A stretch of 64,000 bases of DNA from Bradyrhizobium murdochi (GCF_000472965.1 NZ_AXAU01000018.1:94807-158806); one strand, 5' to 3'. Positions 36,879-46,138 are shown, counted from the first letter of the stretch. Notes: generated from the letters alone by a model not told the origin. Made by a program: numbers and translations.

Positions 36879-38156
36879 TTATGCGCTGTTGCGGCGGATG
36901 TGATCAAGTAGCTCGCCTCGGCCACGCGAAACCTTTTCGAATGCCTCGACGATCTGACTGATTAAGCGCGGTCGCGGTTCCGTGTAAGGCGGAATGCGCA
37001 TGGCGCGTCTTGCATAGATTTCCGAGTTGGGAAATGTTCCGGGCGCATAGACGCGTCGACCTGAAATCCGTCCATAAGTTCGACTGCCGTCATCTTTCAC
37101 CTGAAACAGGGTCTCGAGATGAAGCGGTAGAGACGTCGATTCTTCGACAGGAGCCCCCTCCGCGCGTAGCGCTTTGATGAAGAGCTTCCGGTCAAGCCCG
37201 TCAAGTGGCTCCTCATCGTAGAGCGGTTTGTAATTGTAGTAGGAATGACGTGTCGCGAACGCCTTGTGGGCAGGAGGCGATACGCCAGGGATCCCGGCAA
37301 GCCCTTTCGTAAGGTCGCCGAGGTTTGCGTTGCGACCTTCGATGTACTTGTCGAGTTCCTCGAATTGACGGCGCGCAAGGGCCGCCGCGAGGGGGTGCAT
37401 TCGATAGTTCAGGCCATAACCCGTTGCGGCAAACGGCCGGTAAGAGTCGCTCGTCACATCCTCGAAGGCCCGCATCCGGAAATGGCCCAGCAGGACCGCT
37501 CGCTCGAAGATTTCGCGGTCGGACGTCAGAAGTATCCCCCCCTGCCCAGCCGCCACCAGTTTGCTGCCCTGGAGGCTAAATATTGAGACATCACCAAGAC
37601 CGCCAACCTCGGCGCCATTCCAGGTTGCGCCGTGAGCGTGACTGCAGTCTTCTACGACCTTTAGGTCTCGTCTGCGAGCGATATCGATGATCGGGCCCAT
37701 ATCACACACATGGCCATTGAGGTGGACAACTACGATAGCTTTGGTCCGCGGGGTGATCGCCGCCTCGATGTTGCTGGGATCGATGTTTCCGGTATCCGGC
37801 TCGCAATCGACTAGAACGGGAAGCGCGTTGACGACAAATAGCGGCATCACTGTGGATAGGAACGTGAATGTAGGACAGATCACCTCGTCGCCGGTCTCCA
37901 GTCCGAGGCCGAAGAAGGCCGAATGAAGCGCTGCCGTGCCCGAGCTGCAGGTGAGCGCAAAGGGTACACCGATTCGGCTAGAGAATTCTGCTTCCAAGGC
38001 AGCAACCTCGCCCTCGCGCCCGTAGTACGAGATCTCGCCGCGCACCAGTAACTTGGTGACGACGCTGACATCCTGTGGGGTGATCGGCGGCCATTCGAAA
38101 TTCGTCGGTTCAGTCACGACGGGCACGCCGCCGAGTAGTGCCAACTTGCTGCCCAT
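36879..38156 (-). CDS. DegT/DnrJ/EryC1/StrS-family PLP aminotransferase
   Basis: 425 residues from ATG at 38156 (GGAG upstream). PLP lysine K199 in FSLQGSKLVAAGQGG, the pyridine-nitrogen aspartate D170 in VVEDCSHAHG, and a phosphate-binding CSSGTAALHS loop (70-79). The N-terminal ALLGGVPV is typical of the branch that contains AHBA synthase and aminocyclitol aminotransferases. It transaminates a keto-sugar or cyclitol. It is encoded on the opposite strand between the two paralogous radical SAM genes, 9 bp from the end of the first. Confidence 0.85.
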   Translation of the reverse strand: MGSKLALLGGVPVVTEPTNFEWPPITPQDVSVVTKLLVRGEISYYGREGEVAALEAEFSSRIGVPFALTCSSGTAALHSAFFGLGLETGDEVICPTFTFLSTVMPLFVVNALPVLVDCEPDTGNIDPSNIEAAITPRTKAIVVVHLNGHVCDMGPIIDIARRRDLKVVEDCSHAHGATWNGAEVGGLGDVSIFSLQGSKLVAAGQGGILLTSDREIFERAVLLGHFRMRAFEDVTSDSYRPFAATGYGLNYRMHPLAAALARRQFEELDKYIEGRNANLGDLTKGLAGIPGVSPPAHKAFATRHSYYNYKPLYDEEPLDGLDRKLFIKALRAEGAPVEESTSLPLHLETLFQVKDDGSRTYGRISGRRVYAPGTFPNSEIYARRAMRIPPYTEPRPRLISQIVEAFEKVSRGRGELLDHIRRNSA

Positions 38157-38267
38157 GCCCTTCTCCACGACCCCGCAGCTCGATCATTGCGCCCCGGTAT
38201 CTTGTCACTTATAGTACTGAGCTCGCTTCGATGACACAACTGACAGTTGCGAAAACGAGGGCCTCTG

Positions 38268-39221
38268 ATGGAACGGGCTACTTCGATCCTTCGAACCGAG
38301 GATCAGATATGCTGTTACCGCTCGATCACGAGTTCTGGGGTTCGTGTCCTCTGGGAAATTACTAGTTCCTGTAACTTGCGGTGTGATTTCTGCCTGGTCG
38401 AGATGAAACGCAGCCAAGTTTCGCTAGATCAGGCCCTTCGGATCGCGGACTCACTCGTCGCGCGCCGAGTATCCAAGGTGCTCGTCTCAGGAGGCGAGCC
38501 TTTGGTTTTCAAGGGAATCGACCAAGTGATGCAGCGCCTGCTCGACGGTGGCGTGCTCGTCAAGCTGCTGACAAATGGTACCGTGACAAACGAGACCGTG
38601 TTTCGGATGATCGAGACCGATCGAAGCCTCGAAGTCTCACTGAGCATTCTTTCCGTCCGGCCGGAGAAGGCCGATAGGATTTTCGGCCGCGCGGGCGCTT
38701 GGACCAAGCTCTGCCACACAATTGATCGGCTCCCGCCCGCGCAGATCAACGTCATCACAGCCGTCAGCATCGAAAACTATGACGAGATAGAAGAGATCCT
38801 CGAGTGGGTTGCCGCGCGCGGAATTCCGGGAATTAGCATTATAAACGTCTTCAAAGATCCGTCATCACCTGGACGGTTCCGCGAGGACTGCCGCGACTTC
38901 CGGATTGAGAGAGACCACCACTCACAGCTATTCGAGCGAATCGATGCGGCCCGCACCCGCTACGCCGGGCGGTTGGTAATCAGAACCACGCAGTTTCGCG
39001 GTTGCGGTGGCGAGGTATGCGGCGCAGGCCGCTCCGTCCTTTACATCGATGCTCTAGGCCGGGTTTTGCCCTGCACCCTGACGGAAAACCATGTCTGGCG
39101 TCAACGGGCCGCGGGTTTAGACGCAGGAGCCGCGATGGATCTCTACGCGCAAGAACTGGAGACGCTACCTTTATCGAGCTGCACTACCCTATTGCGATCC
39201 CAATCAAATACGTTGTCATGA
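38268..39221 (+). CDS. Radical SAM enzyme, paralogue 2 of a pair
   Basis: 317 residues from ATG at 38268 (GAGGG seven bases upstream). Cluster motif C35-x3-C39-x2-C42 in TSSCNLRCDFCLVE, then KVLVSGGEPLV. A C-terminal cysteine group (GCGGEVCGAGRSVLYIDA and RVLPCTL) has one or two cysteines more than paralogue 1. It is homologous to the 35907 protein throughout. Its stop overlaps the start of the next gene by 4 bp, so it is coupled to the unknown protein and the dikinase that follow. Confidence 0.8.
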   Translation: MERATSILRTEDQICCYRSITSSGVRVLWEITSSCNLRCDFCLVEMKRSQVSLDQALRIADSLVARRVSKVLVSGGEPLVFKGIDQVMQRLLDGGVLVKLLTNGTVTNETVFRMIETDRSLEVSLSILSVRPEKADRIFGRAGAWTKLCHTIDRLPPAQINVITAVSIENYDEIEEILEWVAARGIPGISIINVFKDPSSPGRFREDCRDFRIERDHHSQLFERIDAARTRYAGRLVIRTTQFRGCGGEVCGAGRSVLYIDALGRVLPCTLTENHVWRQRAAGLDAGAAMDLYAQELETLPLSSCTTLLRSQSNTLS

Positions 39222-40336
39222 GTAGACTGAAGCCGGCGGGTCCTGTGACTGCGGTAGAAGGCTGCCCCCTCGACCGCTATCTAACTCTCCACCTTTCTCC
39301 CGTGACGATTGAGGGAGAAATCCTGCGCTTCGATCTTTCCAATTATCTTAGCGGGGTAACTAGAGAGATGCTGCAGATGCGGCTGCGCAAGACTGCGCAA
39401 GCGCTTGATGCCGGACCCGAACTTATCCCAGCGAATGTCACTTCAGACGGCACCGAACTGCTCGTCGACGCTGCAGCCCTTTTGATGACAAACGCTCGAG
39501 TCCGCGCGCGGCTGCAGGAAGGGCCGGATGGCGGGCTGGGATATCTGCGGCGGATGATCGCTGCCCGCCAGAGGCTCGACGCTGCTGCAGCGAAATTCGC
39601 GCGTCAGTTAAGCGGATCACGACTACCGACCCATGCCAACCTGCTTGAATATCTGGACGCTTCGTCAGTTGACCAAGCGCTAGGGTCTCTGAAATTTTGC
39701 CTTCCCGCGGACATTCGAACGCGCCTGGCGAGCTGGTTTTCGGAGGAGGGCCTGCTCAACGCGTTGCTCTCACCTGATCTGCCCTCGATGTGGTTGAAGC
39801 TCCATCGGAGGGAACTGTCCCTTGCCTTACTCAGGCTGCGTGCTCCTGCCGAGACTTACCACCGCCGACTGCGGGCTTACCAGCGCGACTTTGGCTACCT
39901 TTTGGCTGAGGATGTCGATTTCGAACTCCATGAGAGTTTTGAGGCGATTGATCGGAGGCTCGCGGGGCTTGGCGGAGGGCAAGCGGCACTAGAGTCGGCG
40001 CAGCGACATGTTCGGTCGGCGCTTGCCCTTGATCAGGCTCGCAAGGCTCATGCACGCCAGATTTTCGCTGAGAAACTTAAGGCGGCGACCGCAGGCGAGG
40101 ACACTGCTTGGCTTGTCTCGCTTGTGCTGCTCTTACGGGCTGTAGGGCAGCACGAAGACCAGAACAGGCAGGGCAAAATGCGGTTGCTACGCGACCTGCG
40201 GGATGCAGCCCGGCGAGCTGGCCTGGAGATTGCGCACATTCGGTTGTCCGATCTCGCCGCCGCGCTAACGGAGGCGGACCGGTCCGACGATCCAATTGAC
40301 AGACTGCGCAGAACCCAGCGTAAAGGCACGCAATGA
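39218..40336 (+). CDS. Unknown protein coupled to the dikinase-like gene
   Basis: 372 residues from ATG at 39218, which overlaps the preceding stop (ATGA); upstream in-frame starts would lie inside the radical SAM gene. The protein is mostly helical and rich in Leu, Ala and Arg. Examples are LYLRRM-like and HRRELSLALLRLRAPAETYH segments, and a C-terminal TAWLVSLVLLLRAVGQHED helix. No signal peptide or known motif is recognised. It overlaps the dikinase-like gene by 4 bp. I infer that it may supply the substrate-binding part missing from that partner. Confidence 0.6.
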   Translation: MSRLKPAGPVTAVEGCPLDRYLTLHLSPVTIEGEILRFDLSNYLSGVTREMLQMRLRKTAQALDAGPELIPANVTSDGTELLVDAAALLMTNARVRARLQEGPDGGLGYLRRMIAARQRLDAAAAKFARQLSGSRLPTHANLLEYLDASSVDQALGSLKFCLPADIRTRLASWFSEEGLLNALLSPDLPSMWLKLHRRELSLALLRLRAPAETYHRRLRAYQRDFGYLLAEDVDFELHESFEAIDRRLAGLGGGQAALESAQRHVRSALALDQARKAHARQIFAEKLKAATAGEDTAWLVSLVLLLRAVGQHEDQNRQGKMRLLRDLRDAARRAGLEIAHIRLSDLAAALTEADRSDDPIDRLRRTQRKGTQ

Positions 40337-41874
40337 CCGAGCTAAACCACCTTGTTCGTCTTGAGGATTGCGCTGACGAACCGATCCGGCGGGTCGGACA
40401 CAAGGCGGCTTTGCTTGGATGGGCTCAAAAAGAGGGACTTCAAACCGCTGGTGGCTGGGTGCTGCCAGCGGATTTGTTCTGGGCGGCGATGCAGGCGGCG
40501 AAAGTCGCTAGCCAAGTCCGCTATTTAGAGGAAAACGCTTTGCGGCTGGATCCACAGCACACTCGCCAGCTCGCCGGCGCAATTCGCGGAGCGCTTGCCG
40601 GCGACGTCTTAGAAGAGTTCGCCCGTATCGACGCTGCAGCGGCCCACGATCGTCTTGATACCCCGCGACTCGTCTGCCGATCGTCAGCTGCGATGGAGGA
40701 CGGGCGCGTTGCAGCATTTCCCGGCGTCTTCGCCAGTTCTCTGGATCTTACTTCCCCCCGGTCCCTTGCCAAGGCAATAGTGGACTGTTGGAGATCTGTG
40801 TTTTCGCCGGTTGCCATCGACTACCTGCTCCGGATGCGAGCGGAGCCGGTCGATTTCTCGATTGCGATCCTGATCCAGCGCCAGATTGCAGCCACTTGGT
40901 ACGGTCTATACGTCAGCGCGGATCCGATAACCGGCGTACCGCTACCGCGTGCCGAGCTTACGGACGTAGCCCCGGATGCGCTGGTAGGTGGCAAGTCTGC
41001 AACTCTCCAGGCGCGCTACGAAGCCGGGTGCTGGTCCGGCGCCGAGGCAGCCGACGGAGTCGACGATGCGCTGGAGATTTTGCGGCGTTGGTCCACAAAG
41101 CTGGAAGAGCGGCTCCACTCGGAGGTCGACATCGAATTCGCTATACCGACGCAGGGCAGTCCTTTGCTCCTGCAGTGCCGTCCATTGACAGGAAAAACGC
41201 CAGCGCGGGATCTGGATGTCCAGCGAGGTGCGGGCCAGAACCGCATTTTTGGGCGGCCCTGCGCGGGTGGAAATGTGATAGGATTTGCCATTGACGGTCC
41301 ACTTCCAACAGGAAAGGCCAGAAAGCGCATCGCTGTCATAGATCGAATCGGAGCAGACTCCTACGATCTCGTCTTCGGCTATGACGGCGTGATCGTTGAG
41401 CAAGATGTATCGCCGCTCAGCCATGTTGCAATTCTATGCCGCGAGGTGGGTGTGCCGCTGATCAGCGGAATCGCAGATGCGCGTGCATTGCTGAAAGGAC
41501 GGTGGGTCGCAGTTGACGGGGCAGGAGGTTACGTTGAAATGGTGGCGCGACCTGTGCCGGATATTTCGGTAGCTTCGCTTGATATCGCGGTCGAGCCGAC
41601 CTTGACGACTCTTGAACTCCTCCTTCGCGTACTTGCGGAGGCCCGGCCGGGGCAGGATATCGCCGCGGAGCGGGATCGGATTGCTCGAGTTTACTCTCGG
41701 GCACTCGGAGGGCGCGGGCTCCATCTCACGGAAGCATATGCGTCTGACAGCGAGTATGACCGGCTCGACCGGATCGGCGCAGAGCTGTTCGGCGCGGAAT
41801 TCTCGTCCCAAGCTACATTGGCTACCTGGAACCAGTCGATCAGCCTTCGTTTGGCACCGCCGGGGAATGTTTGA
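40333..41874 (+). CDS. ATP-grasp/phosphohistidine dikinase-like protein lacking a PEP barrel
   Basis: 513 residues. The N-terminal PPDK_N-type ATP-grasp region carries LVCRSSAAMEDGRVAAFPGV (about 114-132) and the closing motif IEFAIPTQGSPLLLQCRP (about 267-284). A swivelling phosphohistidine domain follows, with His364 in DVSPLSHVAILCREVGVPLI. PEP synthase and PPDK would continue with a TIM barrel of about 350 residues; here only about 90 residues remain. This layout is closer to rifampicin phosphotransferase, which moves the beta-phosphate of ATP to an antibiotic. The acceptor is unknown; the overlapping upstream protein may bind it. Confidence 0.78.
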   Translation: MTELNHLVRLEDCADEPIRRVGHKAALLGWAQKEGLQTAGGWVLPADLFWAAMQAAKVASQVRYLEENALRLDPQHTRQLAGAIRGALAGDVLEEFARIDAAAAHDRLDTPRLVCRSSAAMEDGRVAAFPGVFASSLDLTSPRSLAKAIVDCWRSVFSPVAIDYLLRMRAEPVDFSIAILIQRQIAATWYGLYVSADPITGVPLPRAELTDVAPDALVGGKSATLQARYEAGCWSGAEAADGVDDALEILRRWSTKLEERLHSEVDIEFAIPTQGSPLLLQCRPLTGKTPARDLDVQRGAGQNRIFGRPCAGGNVIGFAIDGPLPTGKARKRIAVIDRIGADSYDLVFGYDGVIVEQDVSPLSHVAILCREVGVPLISGIADARALLKGRWVAVDGAGGYVEMVARPVPDISVASLDIAVEPTLTTLELLLRVLAEARPGQDIAAERDRIARVYSRALGGRGLHLTEAYASDSEYDRLDRIGAELFGAEFSSQATLATWNQSISLRLAPPGNV

Positions 41875-42541
41875 TCCGGTCCCCTTGGCTCTACCGAAAG
41901 CTTTGCGGAAAGTCGTTCAGCTATCCGCTTAATTGATGTGTAGCTGAGGGGAACGGCGGACGGCGGCAACGGATCAAGCGCTCGAGTCCTTCTGAGTATG
42001 CCGGCCTGTACGACCCGAGCGCGCCCCGAAAGTTCGCCAGCCGCAACGGGGCATTTCTGACCTGACAGCCCTGTCAACCTGACAAGGTTGGGTGTCAACC
42101 ATGTCAACCGTGTCAACCCAGAATCTGACGTCTGCGGCTGGAGGATTTTCGGGGCACGCTTGGGCCGTGAGGGGGTGGGGCCCGAGAAGGACCCGCGATC
42201 TCGGCGCTCGAACGTGCGTTGCCGCCGAGGCGTTGATCGGGAGTCGGCTTGCAACTAAGAGCAGACGCACTGCGCTTGACGCCCTTCGTCCGCCAGAGGC
42301 CCAGGAGCAGACACTTAAGCATCCATTTGGAACGACCGCAGTTGGCCGAAAGCGGCCCGACTGCTTTTGGGGCGAGCCATGCGTGTAAACGGACGTCGCG
42401 CTCGCGGCCGGTTGCGACCCTAAGCCGACTTCGGCGCGGTCTCACCCAAGCGCGGTTGGAACAACGCGGGTGTTGCGTTTGCCAGTCCCTGTTGAGATCA
42501 TCCTCGCAAAGAGCCGGAAAAGTTCCGCTAGAGGTGACAGA
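41875..42541. repeat. Intergenic region with tandem TGTCAACC motifs and an island repeat unit (copy A)
   Basis: No intact gene. At about 42075-42120 the octamer TGTCAACC recurs four times with short spacers. At about 42155-42195 a segment around CTTGGGCCGT is similar to 44815-44855 in the next large gap. Both may be remnants of the 3' end of a primase-like island gene read on the minus strand. The ribosome-binding site and probably the promoter of the 42542 gene lie at the right end. Confidence 0.45.
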
Positions 42542-44212
42542 ATGGGCGAGGATGTCACGCTGGACCTGCTGACCAAGGCGAGAGGAAGAACGCATTGCGA
42601 CATCGTCTTTGTCCACGGCCTGCAAATCACCCCATCGGGCAATCAGACGTTAAGCGAACGGGCCAAAGGTAATTGGAGACACGGCGACAATCCGGCGACT
42701 GTGTCTTGGGCAGACTGGGTGACCGAGGATCATCCCGAGGCTGCCGTTTGGGTGCTCGGATACGAAGCGAACGCATCCGAATGGTTTGGCGCATCGATGC
42801 CAATCGAGCGACGTGCCACAAGCTTGCTCGAGCGCCTTTGGGCCGCCGACGTGGGTAACCGGCCACTTGCCCTAATTGCACACAGCATGGGCGGACTCCT
42901 TGTAAAGGAGATGCTGCATATCGCCGATACGCATGGCGTCGAAAGGTACAAGCAATTCGGCAGGGCCGCTCGGCTGATCGTGTTTCTCGCGACGCCCCAC
43001 CAGGGCTCCTACGTCCCCAACTACCTGTCAGCGTTGGGCGGCATCGCGAAAGCGCTCCTCAGAATCTCGAAACCGGTTGAGAATATGAGCAGCTCGGAGG
43101 CTCATCTAGCCGGGCTAAATCACTGGTTCAACGCATTCCTCGCCAAAAACGGCCCAACGGTCGTTTCGTTTGCCGAGGAGCTGCCGCTTTCCGGTCTGCT
43201 CATCGTACCGCCCGCGAGCGTCGAGCTCGGGTACCCAGGCCATAAGCCCGTTCACATCCTCGTTAACCACGTCGATATCACCCGACCGCAACACAGGGAG
43301 CACTTAGCGGCACCCTCGGTCCGCAAGCACCTCGCCGCCTTCGTGGAGGCGAGCCGCCCTTTGCCTCTTCAGGCTCCCGAGCCGGACGGGGCCCCTTCGC
43401 TGACCTTCCGGACCGCGACGGACATCAATGAGTCTGCCGTCCCTGGTCTGCTGTCATCCAACGTGCGTGGTCCAATAGCCTATCACCTCACCTGGATGGA
43501 AATGATCCGAGTGCTGGAAGAGCGGGATGCTAATTTCATGGCATTCATGTCACAAAACCCGCACTTCATGGAGCTTCCTGACCTGACTCAGCGGGAACGG
43601 TGGGCCGCCGCGGAGCACGCGAGCCTGGCTGCGCGCATCTGGCGTATCAGAACGCGCATGGCCGCGACAGAAGAGGGACTTGACCGGTTGATCCACCGCC
43701 TTCGTTCGCTCGGTGCATCCTTGGAGGAGTCGACCGCAGCGCTCCGGACGTTCGGTCGGTTCGCGGCTCTCCGCTTGGTAAGTCCATTGAAGGAGAATCT
43801 CGACTTCAGAGATGGAGCGCCTGTGCCTTGGCTCCTCAATTGGAAACTTAATGAGGTTCCCAATATGAGTCCGGTCGACCTTGTTCCAATGGCTAGTGAT
43901 ACGGGAAAGCGAGTACTTGGCTCCCGCTACTTGGTCCTCGCTCGCGTTGGCCGGACCGAGCGCCGCTACGAATACGTCGTCATGCCCTTCAGGATCGCCG
44001 TTGACCTCCACCAGAATGGCACCGAGGGACGGGAAAGTATCTTCTACGAGTGGGTACTTCCACAGCTCGCATATCAGACCCACTTCGACTTCGACGAGAT
44101 CGGACCAAATGATTGGAATGTCTTTGTTCTTCTCGGCAACGACAACCGCGAGTGGTATTACCCATCGCAAGGGAATCCCTGGCCGTCGGTGAGCACGACC
44201 CCAGATGTTTGA
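42542..44212 (+). CDS. SERAC1-like alpha/beta hydrolase
   Basis: 556 residues from ATG at 42542 (GAGGT eight bases upstream; a longer frame opens at 42470). The N-terminal hydrolase has the oxyanion segment DIVFVHGLQ and the nucleophile elbow ALIAHSMGGLLVKEML (Ser near residue 119), then VFLATPHQGS as in SERAC1/DUF676 esterases. The C-terminal 280 residues are a separate helical region of unknown role. Such esterases occur as stand-alone or effector genes in bacterial defence islands; a defence role here is inference from location. Confidence 0.75.
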   Translation: MGEDVTLDLLTKARGRTHCDIVFVHGLQITPSGNQTLSERAKGNWRHGDNPATVSWADWVTEDHPEAAVWVLGYEANASEWFGASMPIERRATSLLERLWAADVGNRPLALIAHSMGGLLVKEMLHIADTHGVERYKQFGRAARLIVFLATPHQGSYVPNYLSALGGIAKALLRISKPVENMSSSEAHLAGLNHWFNAFLAKNGPTVVSFAEELPLSGLLIVPPASVELGYPGHKPVHILVNHVDITRPQHREHLAAPSVRKHLAAFVEASRPLPLQAPEPDGAPSLTFRTATDINESAVPGLLSSNVRGPIAYHLTWMEMIRVLEERDANFMAFMSQNPHFMELPDLTQRERWAAAEHASLAARIWRIRTRMAATEEGLDRLIHRLRSLGASLEESTAALRTFGRFAALRLVSPLKENLDFRDGAPVPWLLNWKLNEVPNMSPVDLVPMASDTGKRVLGSRYLVLARVGRTERRYEYVVMPFRIAVDLHQNGTEGRESIFYEWVLPQLAYQTHFDFDEIGPNDWNVFVLLGNDNREWYYPSQGNPWPSVSTTPDV

Positions 44213-44941
44213 CGTAATGTCGGTTTGCATTTTCGCGCGGGTGAAAACGTGCGCTATAGGCCCGTCCGGTTATGAGCTCTGACCGACCAAATCGTCTCGC
44301 GACACAACTTCAGCTTTCCACGCTGAATAAGCATTGGCGCCTATCCCGGCATGTCTGCTTCCAGACGTCGGTCGCGCGGCTTCTAACGCCCGACATGGCC
44401 GCAAAGCCTTCATTCTGATCCGTCCGGCGAAGGTCGCCTCTGGGTCGATTGTATTGAAAAAGTCGAAAATGCCGCGTCAGGAAAACTTCCGCAAAAGCGA
44501 GCTTATGGCCGACTTCGGCTGGCGATGCTCTCTCAGAGTGTGTGGCAAGGCGGCTGAATGAATCCGCTCAAGTCGAAGCGGTCCCCCCGCGTCCCAAAAC
44601 GCAAAGCGCACCAGCGGGTCTTAGAAATTTCGTCTCAACCCTGGAGAGGACTTTTTCAACAGAACCGGTCAAAAGCTGCCATCGCCTCTGCGCCCGCTTT
44701 TGGTCCGGTCACTGTTGAAGGGCTGGCAAATTTACTGCCCGCTCCCGAACACGCGTTCGGTGTGTTCGGTAAGTTCGGTCAGATTTTGCAATTTTCGCTA
44801 GCGGAAGTATGCGGCGCGCTTGGGCCGTACGGGGGAGTGGGCCAGGAAGAACCCGTCGCGGGCAAGCGCCGAAAGCGCGCCGCAACATCATCTCAAGATC
44901 GGCGGACAATGACAGCGATCCTAGTAGTTTCGTAGTTACAT
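44213..44941. repeat. Intergenic region with degenerate repeats (copy B); no intact gene
   Basis: At about 44750-44790 the motif GTTCGGT recurs three times. It is followed at 44815-44855 by the CTTGGGCCGT unit shared with the gap before 42542. On the minus strand the stretch reads like a Thr/Glu-rich C-terminal tail (LTELTEHTERV) interrupted by stops, suggesting decay of an island replication or primase gene. Confidence 0.4.
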
Positions 44942-45379
44942 CTACCCGTGGAGCAAAGCCGATCGGAATTTGGGAGTACGTTTTATGCCGATGAACGCAT
45001 TTAGGCCTTTCTCTTGGATCGGGAATCCAAGGTTCAGGGCTGCAGCGATGAAAGCGCCATTCGAAATGTAGACCTGATATTTTCGCTCCGGGTACTCCTT
45101 AAGTCCATAACTTTTGCTACCGCCTTCGACGGACAGTGATTTCATCCGATCAAATTGCGATAACCACGCGTGCGCCGCCCAGAACCCGTCGGCTTGGCCC
45201 TTCAGGTCCTCTCGGCGGTCTGCGAAGGTCGCATCTTTCAGATTCATGAAGCCATCTGCGGTCAGCCGGGGATACCGATCCATAACCGCTTCGAGACATC
45301 GATGCATAACGGTTTCGATCGTCTGCTTCGAAAACAAGCTCTCGCGCTCGCCGTTAGTTTTGCTCATTTCCGTTCTCAT
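44942..45379 (-). CDS. Conserved island hypothetical protein
   Basis: 145 residues from ATG at 45379; an ATG 12 bp further in (45367) is also possible, and the frame is open to 45460. Soluble, mixed charge, no signal peptide. Recognisable pieces are TIETVMHRCLEAVMDRYPRL and a C-terminal YQVYISNGAFIAAALNLGFP, followed by a basic end. I do not recognise a domain. It is oriented like the integration module to its right. Likely an island maintenance gene of unknown function. Confidence 0.55.
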   Translation of the reverse strand: MRTEMSKTNGERESLFSKQTIETVMHRCLEAVMDRYPRLTADGFMNLKDATFADRREDLKGQADGFWAAHAWLSQFDRMKSLSVEGGSKSYGLKEYPERKYQVYISNGAFIAAALNLGFPIQEKGLNAFIGIKRTPKFRSALLHG

Positions 45380-46138
45380 TAGCTGGTTCCCAAGCTCGAT
45401 GCGCAGAGCGCCGCTGGGGTTTGGTTTGATCCTATGGTGCCAAGCGCGGATCATGATCAAGGCTGATCAAAAACCGTCCCTGCGACGCAGTACACAAAGC
45501 GCTTCCGGCTATCCAGTTTGAAGTACTTGCGCGTTAAGGGAATTCCCCAAAGAAATGACCGGGAGTGATGCGGCGCCCCTAAATGTACGAAACAATGTCC
45601 GCTCTAAACTCGCTCGTTAGCGTCGCCCAATCAGCTGCGACGTGTCGGGCCGGCTAACTAGCCCCGGATCGTTGAACGAACAGGCGGCCATGCCTGCGCT
45701 TTTGGGATATGATCTAAGAGTGGAAGTGGCCCGTCGGGTAGGCGGGGAAGCCGAAGGGGGACGGCACAATACAGCAAGATTTCCTGTTTGCGCGGGCAGA
45801 TCTGCGAACTTTTCGCCACACTGCCCCCGTTGGTCCCGGTTGCATATTCGGCGAGTTCGGACGTCCCGGCTTCTACGCGAACGACACGAGGGCCGTTCGC
45901 GCAGCAATTGATGGACAACTTACTAAGCGCCGGAAAGATGGACTCATTAGAGGTACCCAATCAAGACATCCACAATTGCGATCTACAGCCGCAGATGCGC
46001 GAAACTGCTATGGTAATCTCGCATGGGACCAGGATGTAGTTCGGTTCAAGAATTTTAAACCGAACTTCGTGAGCGGAAAGGTGGTGCGGCAATCCACCTC
46101 CTCTATCAGCTGGGAAAGTCAAAACCCTCTTCATCCTC
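45380..46138. other. Intergenic region; no intact gene recognised
   Basis: Several short overlapping frames exist on both strands, but none has family features, a ribosome-binding site or consistent codon use. A strong inverted repeat is found at 46038-46066 and is listed separately. Confidence 0.4.
46038..46066. promoter_or_regulatory. Perfect 9-bp inverted repeat, possible operator or transfer-related site
   Basis: AGTTCGGTT (46038-46046) and AACCGAACT (46058-46066) are separated by 11 A/T-rich bases. No T-run follows on either strand, so it is not a typical terminator. It lies 73 bp beyond the stop of the HTH protein gene. Confidence 0.4.

Noticed and set aside
35907..39221. The radical SAM pair as viperin-like (ddh-nucleotide) antiviral enzymes
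   Set aside because: The cluster motif and the C-terminal cysteine segment are SPASM/twitch-like, and the viperin C-terminal features are absent.
42075..42120. Tandem TGTCAACC motifs as a small CRISPR-like array
   Set aside because: Units are only 8 bp with 1-6 bp spacing, with no repeat-spacer structure and no cas genes in the window.
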